Of a stretch of 64,000 nucleotides of DNA, positions 61,679 to 64,000 are shown one piece after another. The notes under the pieces are model-generated. The model saw only the letters and a list, made by a program, of their open reading frames with translations, was not told the origin of the DNA and ran no database searches. Location: positions 246,157 to 310,156 of the forward strand of contig JAREIK010002261.1 in NCBI GenBank assembly GCA_029783825.1. Reading direction: 5' to 3'. How positions within the stretch are numbered: the stretch's first letter is position 1; each line of letters opens with the position of its first letter. Source of the stretch: Sapria himalayana (taxonomy: Eukaryota > Streptophyta > Magnoliopsida > Malpighiales > Rafflesiaceae). Position numbers and translations under genes: made by a program.

Positions 61679-64000
61679 CTTTATCTCTCTATCTAATAAT
61701 CTATCTAACTATCAAATTATCTATTTATCTATCTTTCTATCTATTTATCTATCTATCTATCTATTTATCTATCTATCTATCTAAATATCTATATGTCTTT
61801 CTATCTGTCTATCTATTTCTCTATCTATCTTTTATTCTATATTTCTATCAATCTGTCTATAAATCTCTTTATCAATCTCTCAATCAAAATTTTTATTAAT
61901 CTGCCAATCAATCAATCTATCTATCTACCAAACAATCAATCAATCTATCTATCTATCTTTCCATATAATTTTCTACTTATCTATATGTCTATCAATCTCA
62001 CTATTAAGCTATCTATTAATCTATTAATAATCAATCAATATATATATATATATCTATCATTCTATCAATTTCTTTATTAATATGTTTACTTATCACTATA
62101 TATATCTATCATTCTATCTATCAATCTGTAAGTCTTTATATCTATCTATCTATCTATCAATTTTTATATCTATCTATCAATCAATCATTCATTCATTCAT
62201 TCTATCTGGCTGTCTATTTATCAATCAATCTATCTATCTATCTATCACTTCTATCTATCTAACTATCTATATATCTCTCTATCTATCTTTTTGTTTGTTT
62301 ATCTGTCTGTCAATCTGTATATTTATTTTACTATCTTTCTATAAATAAATTTATTTTTTTGTCTATCTATCTATCTTTATATCGATATATCTTTCAATAC
62401 GTATGTCTGTCTATCTATCTATCTATCTACCTATTTATCTATCTTTCAATATATTGATCTATTTTTATATCTTTATGTCTTTCTATTTGTCTATCTATCT
62501 ATCTATCTATCTATTTTTCTCTCTTTCTCTTTATCCATATATATATATATTTATACGTCTATTTATTTGTCTATCTATCTATATATCTTTCTATCTATCT
62601 ATCTATCTATCTATATATTTGTCTTTTTATCTATATATCTATCTATCTATTTATCTATCTGTATATCTATTTATCTATTTATATATCTTTCTATCTATCT
62701 ATATTTCTAACAATCTCTCTGTAAATCTATCTATCAATCTATGTATCAATCTATCTTTTAATCTATTTATCATTCTATCTATCTATTTGTCTTTCAATCT
62801 ATCTACATATCTATCTGTCAATCTATCTGTCTACCTATCTATCTATTATTTGTCTATCTATCTGTTTATCTATTTGTCTATCAATCAATCAATCTATCTA
62901 TCTATTTATGTATTTATCTATCTTTCTTTCTTTATCTATTTGTCTATTTATCTATATATCTATCTATCTATATATATTTCTATCAATCTAATATCTCTGT
63001 CTATTTATCTTTGTATCTATCTTTGTTTCTATCTGTCTATCTTTATGTCTATATATCTGTCTATCTACTAGTCTATCAATATGTTTATAAATTTATTTAT
63101 CAATCAATCTATCATTCTATATTTCAATCTTTTTAAGAATCTATCTATATATCTATCTATCTGTCTATCAATATGTCTATCTATCAAGCAATCTATCTAT
63201 CTATCTTTCTATCTATTTATCTACTTATCTATTTATCAAATTGCCTATCTATGTTTCTATCAATCTGTCGATCTATCTTTCTAACTAATTATATATCTAT
63301 ATATCTATTTTTCTATCTATTTGTCTATCTATCTATATATCGATTTATCTATCATTCTATTTCTTTATCTATCACTTTATATATATATATATCTATATCT
63401 ATATTTCTATCTATCTGTCAATCATTCTATTTGTGTATCTATCTATCTATCTATTTGTCTATCTATCAAGCATTCTATTTATCAGTATATCTATCTTTCT
63501 ATAAATTAGTCTATCTATCTGTCTATCTATGTGTCTGTCTATCCTTCTATCTATTTGTCCATCTATTTATCGATCAGTCTCTCTATTTATCTATTTATTT
63601 GTCTATCTATTTGTCTATCTTTCTATCTATCTGTCGATCTATTTGTCTATCTATCTGTATATTAAATTGTCTATCTGTCTATCTCTCTATTTATATATCT
63701 TTCTAACTATCTATCTATTTGTCTAACTATTTGTCGATCTTTCTGTCTATCTATATGTCTATCTATCTTTTTATCTATTTGTCTATCTATCTATTGACCT
63801 ATCTATCAACCTATTTATTTGTCTATATATATGTCTATCTATCTTTCTATCTTTCTATCTTTCAATTTGTTTATCTATCTATCTAACTAACTATCTATCT
63901 TCTATCTATTTGTATTTCTATCTATCTATGTGTCTATCTATCTTTCTATCAATCAACTATCTATCTGTCTATTAATCTGTCTATCAATCTATCAATCAAT
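57549..64000 (-). repeat. TATC (GATA on minus strand) array 4, >6.4 kb, runs off window
   Basis: Imperfect (TATC)n with TGTC, TTTC, AATC variants on the plus strand, the complement of arrays 1-3. (TA)n patches occur at 58,320-58,335, 60,613-60,628, 61,457-61,490 and 62,537-62,552. No island or transposon interrupts it up to base 64,000. Plus-strand open frames up to about 270 codons are Tyr-Leu-Ser-Ile artefacts. Confidence 0.95.

Noticed and set aside
57479..64000. Long plus-strand open frames (up to ~270 codons) of Tyr-Leu-Ser-Ile repeats
   Set aside because: TATC repeats contain no stop in any frame and translate with a 12-base period; all three frames are open in the same places, so these are repeat artefacts and not membrane proteins.

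Overview
The window looks like nuclear DNA of a seed plant, very probably an angiosperm, from a gene-poor, repeat-dominated and very AT-rich region. The only recognisable protein-coding sequence belongs to decayed CACTA (En/Spm) DNA transposons. Their typical plant domain set (Transpos_assoc, tnp2/Transposase_21, DUF4218, DUF4216, then a TNPA-like Transposase_24 gene) sets the lineage. No intact host gene, tRNA, rRNA or CRISPR array is visible, and species cannot be named from the sequence.

Layout. (1) 1-36,730 is a giant imperfect inverted repeat. The left arm has an outer AT-rich block X (1-5,515) followed by CACTA copy E1 on the + strand (TNPD-like pseudogene 5,858-9,415, TNPA-like pseudogene 9,568-11,420, three ~1.1-kb units each with a GC-rich triplet array, and a 3' subterminal region ending in a CACTA-type terminus near 15,808). 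A spacer (15,809-17,250) follows. CACTA copy E2 lies on the - strand (28,148 to 17,250), convergent with E1, and block X' (36,730-32,874) is the inverted partner of X. The right arm also carries about 6.7 kb with no left-arm counterpart: the 5' end of E2, a block B, a 1.2-kb GATA array, and a forward CACTA 5'-end block C. (2) 36,740-39,725 holds further copies of host-like repeat blocks (A', B') and a broken tnp2 fragment. (3) 39,733-50,905 is an approximately 11-kb GATA/GACA array split by one non-repetitive 0.55-kb island. (4) 50,909-57,095 is CACTA copy E4 (+), internally deleted and cut off at its 3' side. (5) 57,095-57,548 is a GC-rich repeat. (6) 57,549-64,000 is a TATC array, the opposite strand orientation of the earlier arrays, running off the window.

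How it fits together. All CACTA copies appear non-autonomous now: E1 keeps the tnp2 core but has many stops and frameshifts, E2 has lost the tnp2 core by deletion, and E4 retains only the last piece of TNPD plus TNPA. The order B - GATA array - CACTA 5' end occurs twice (28.1-32.8 kb and 38.2-52.8 kb) with array lengths of about 1.2 and 11.2 kb, suggesting a segmental duplication followed by array expansion or contraction. The GATA/GACA composition recalls the Bkm-type satellites known from sex chromosomes and the GATA clusters reported near plant centromeres, but nothing here proves either location. Long open frames in the GATA, CT and triplet arrays are artefacts of stop-free repeat periodicity and are not annotated as genes.
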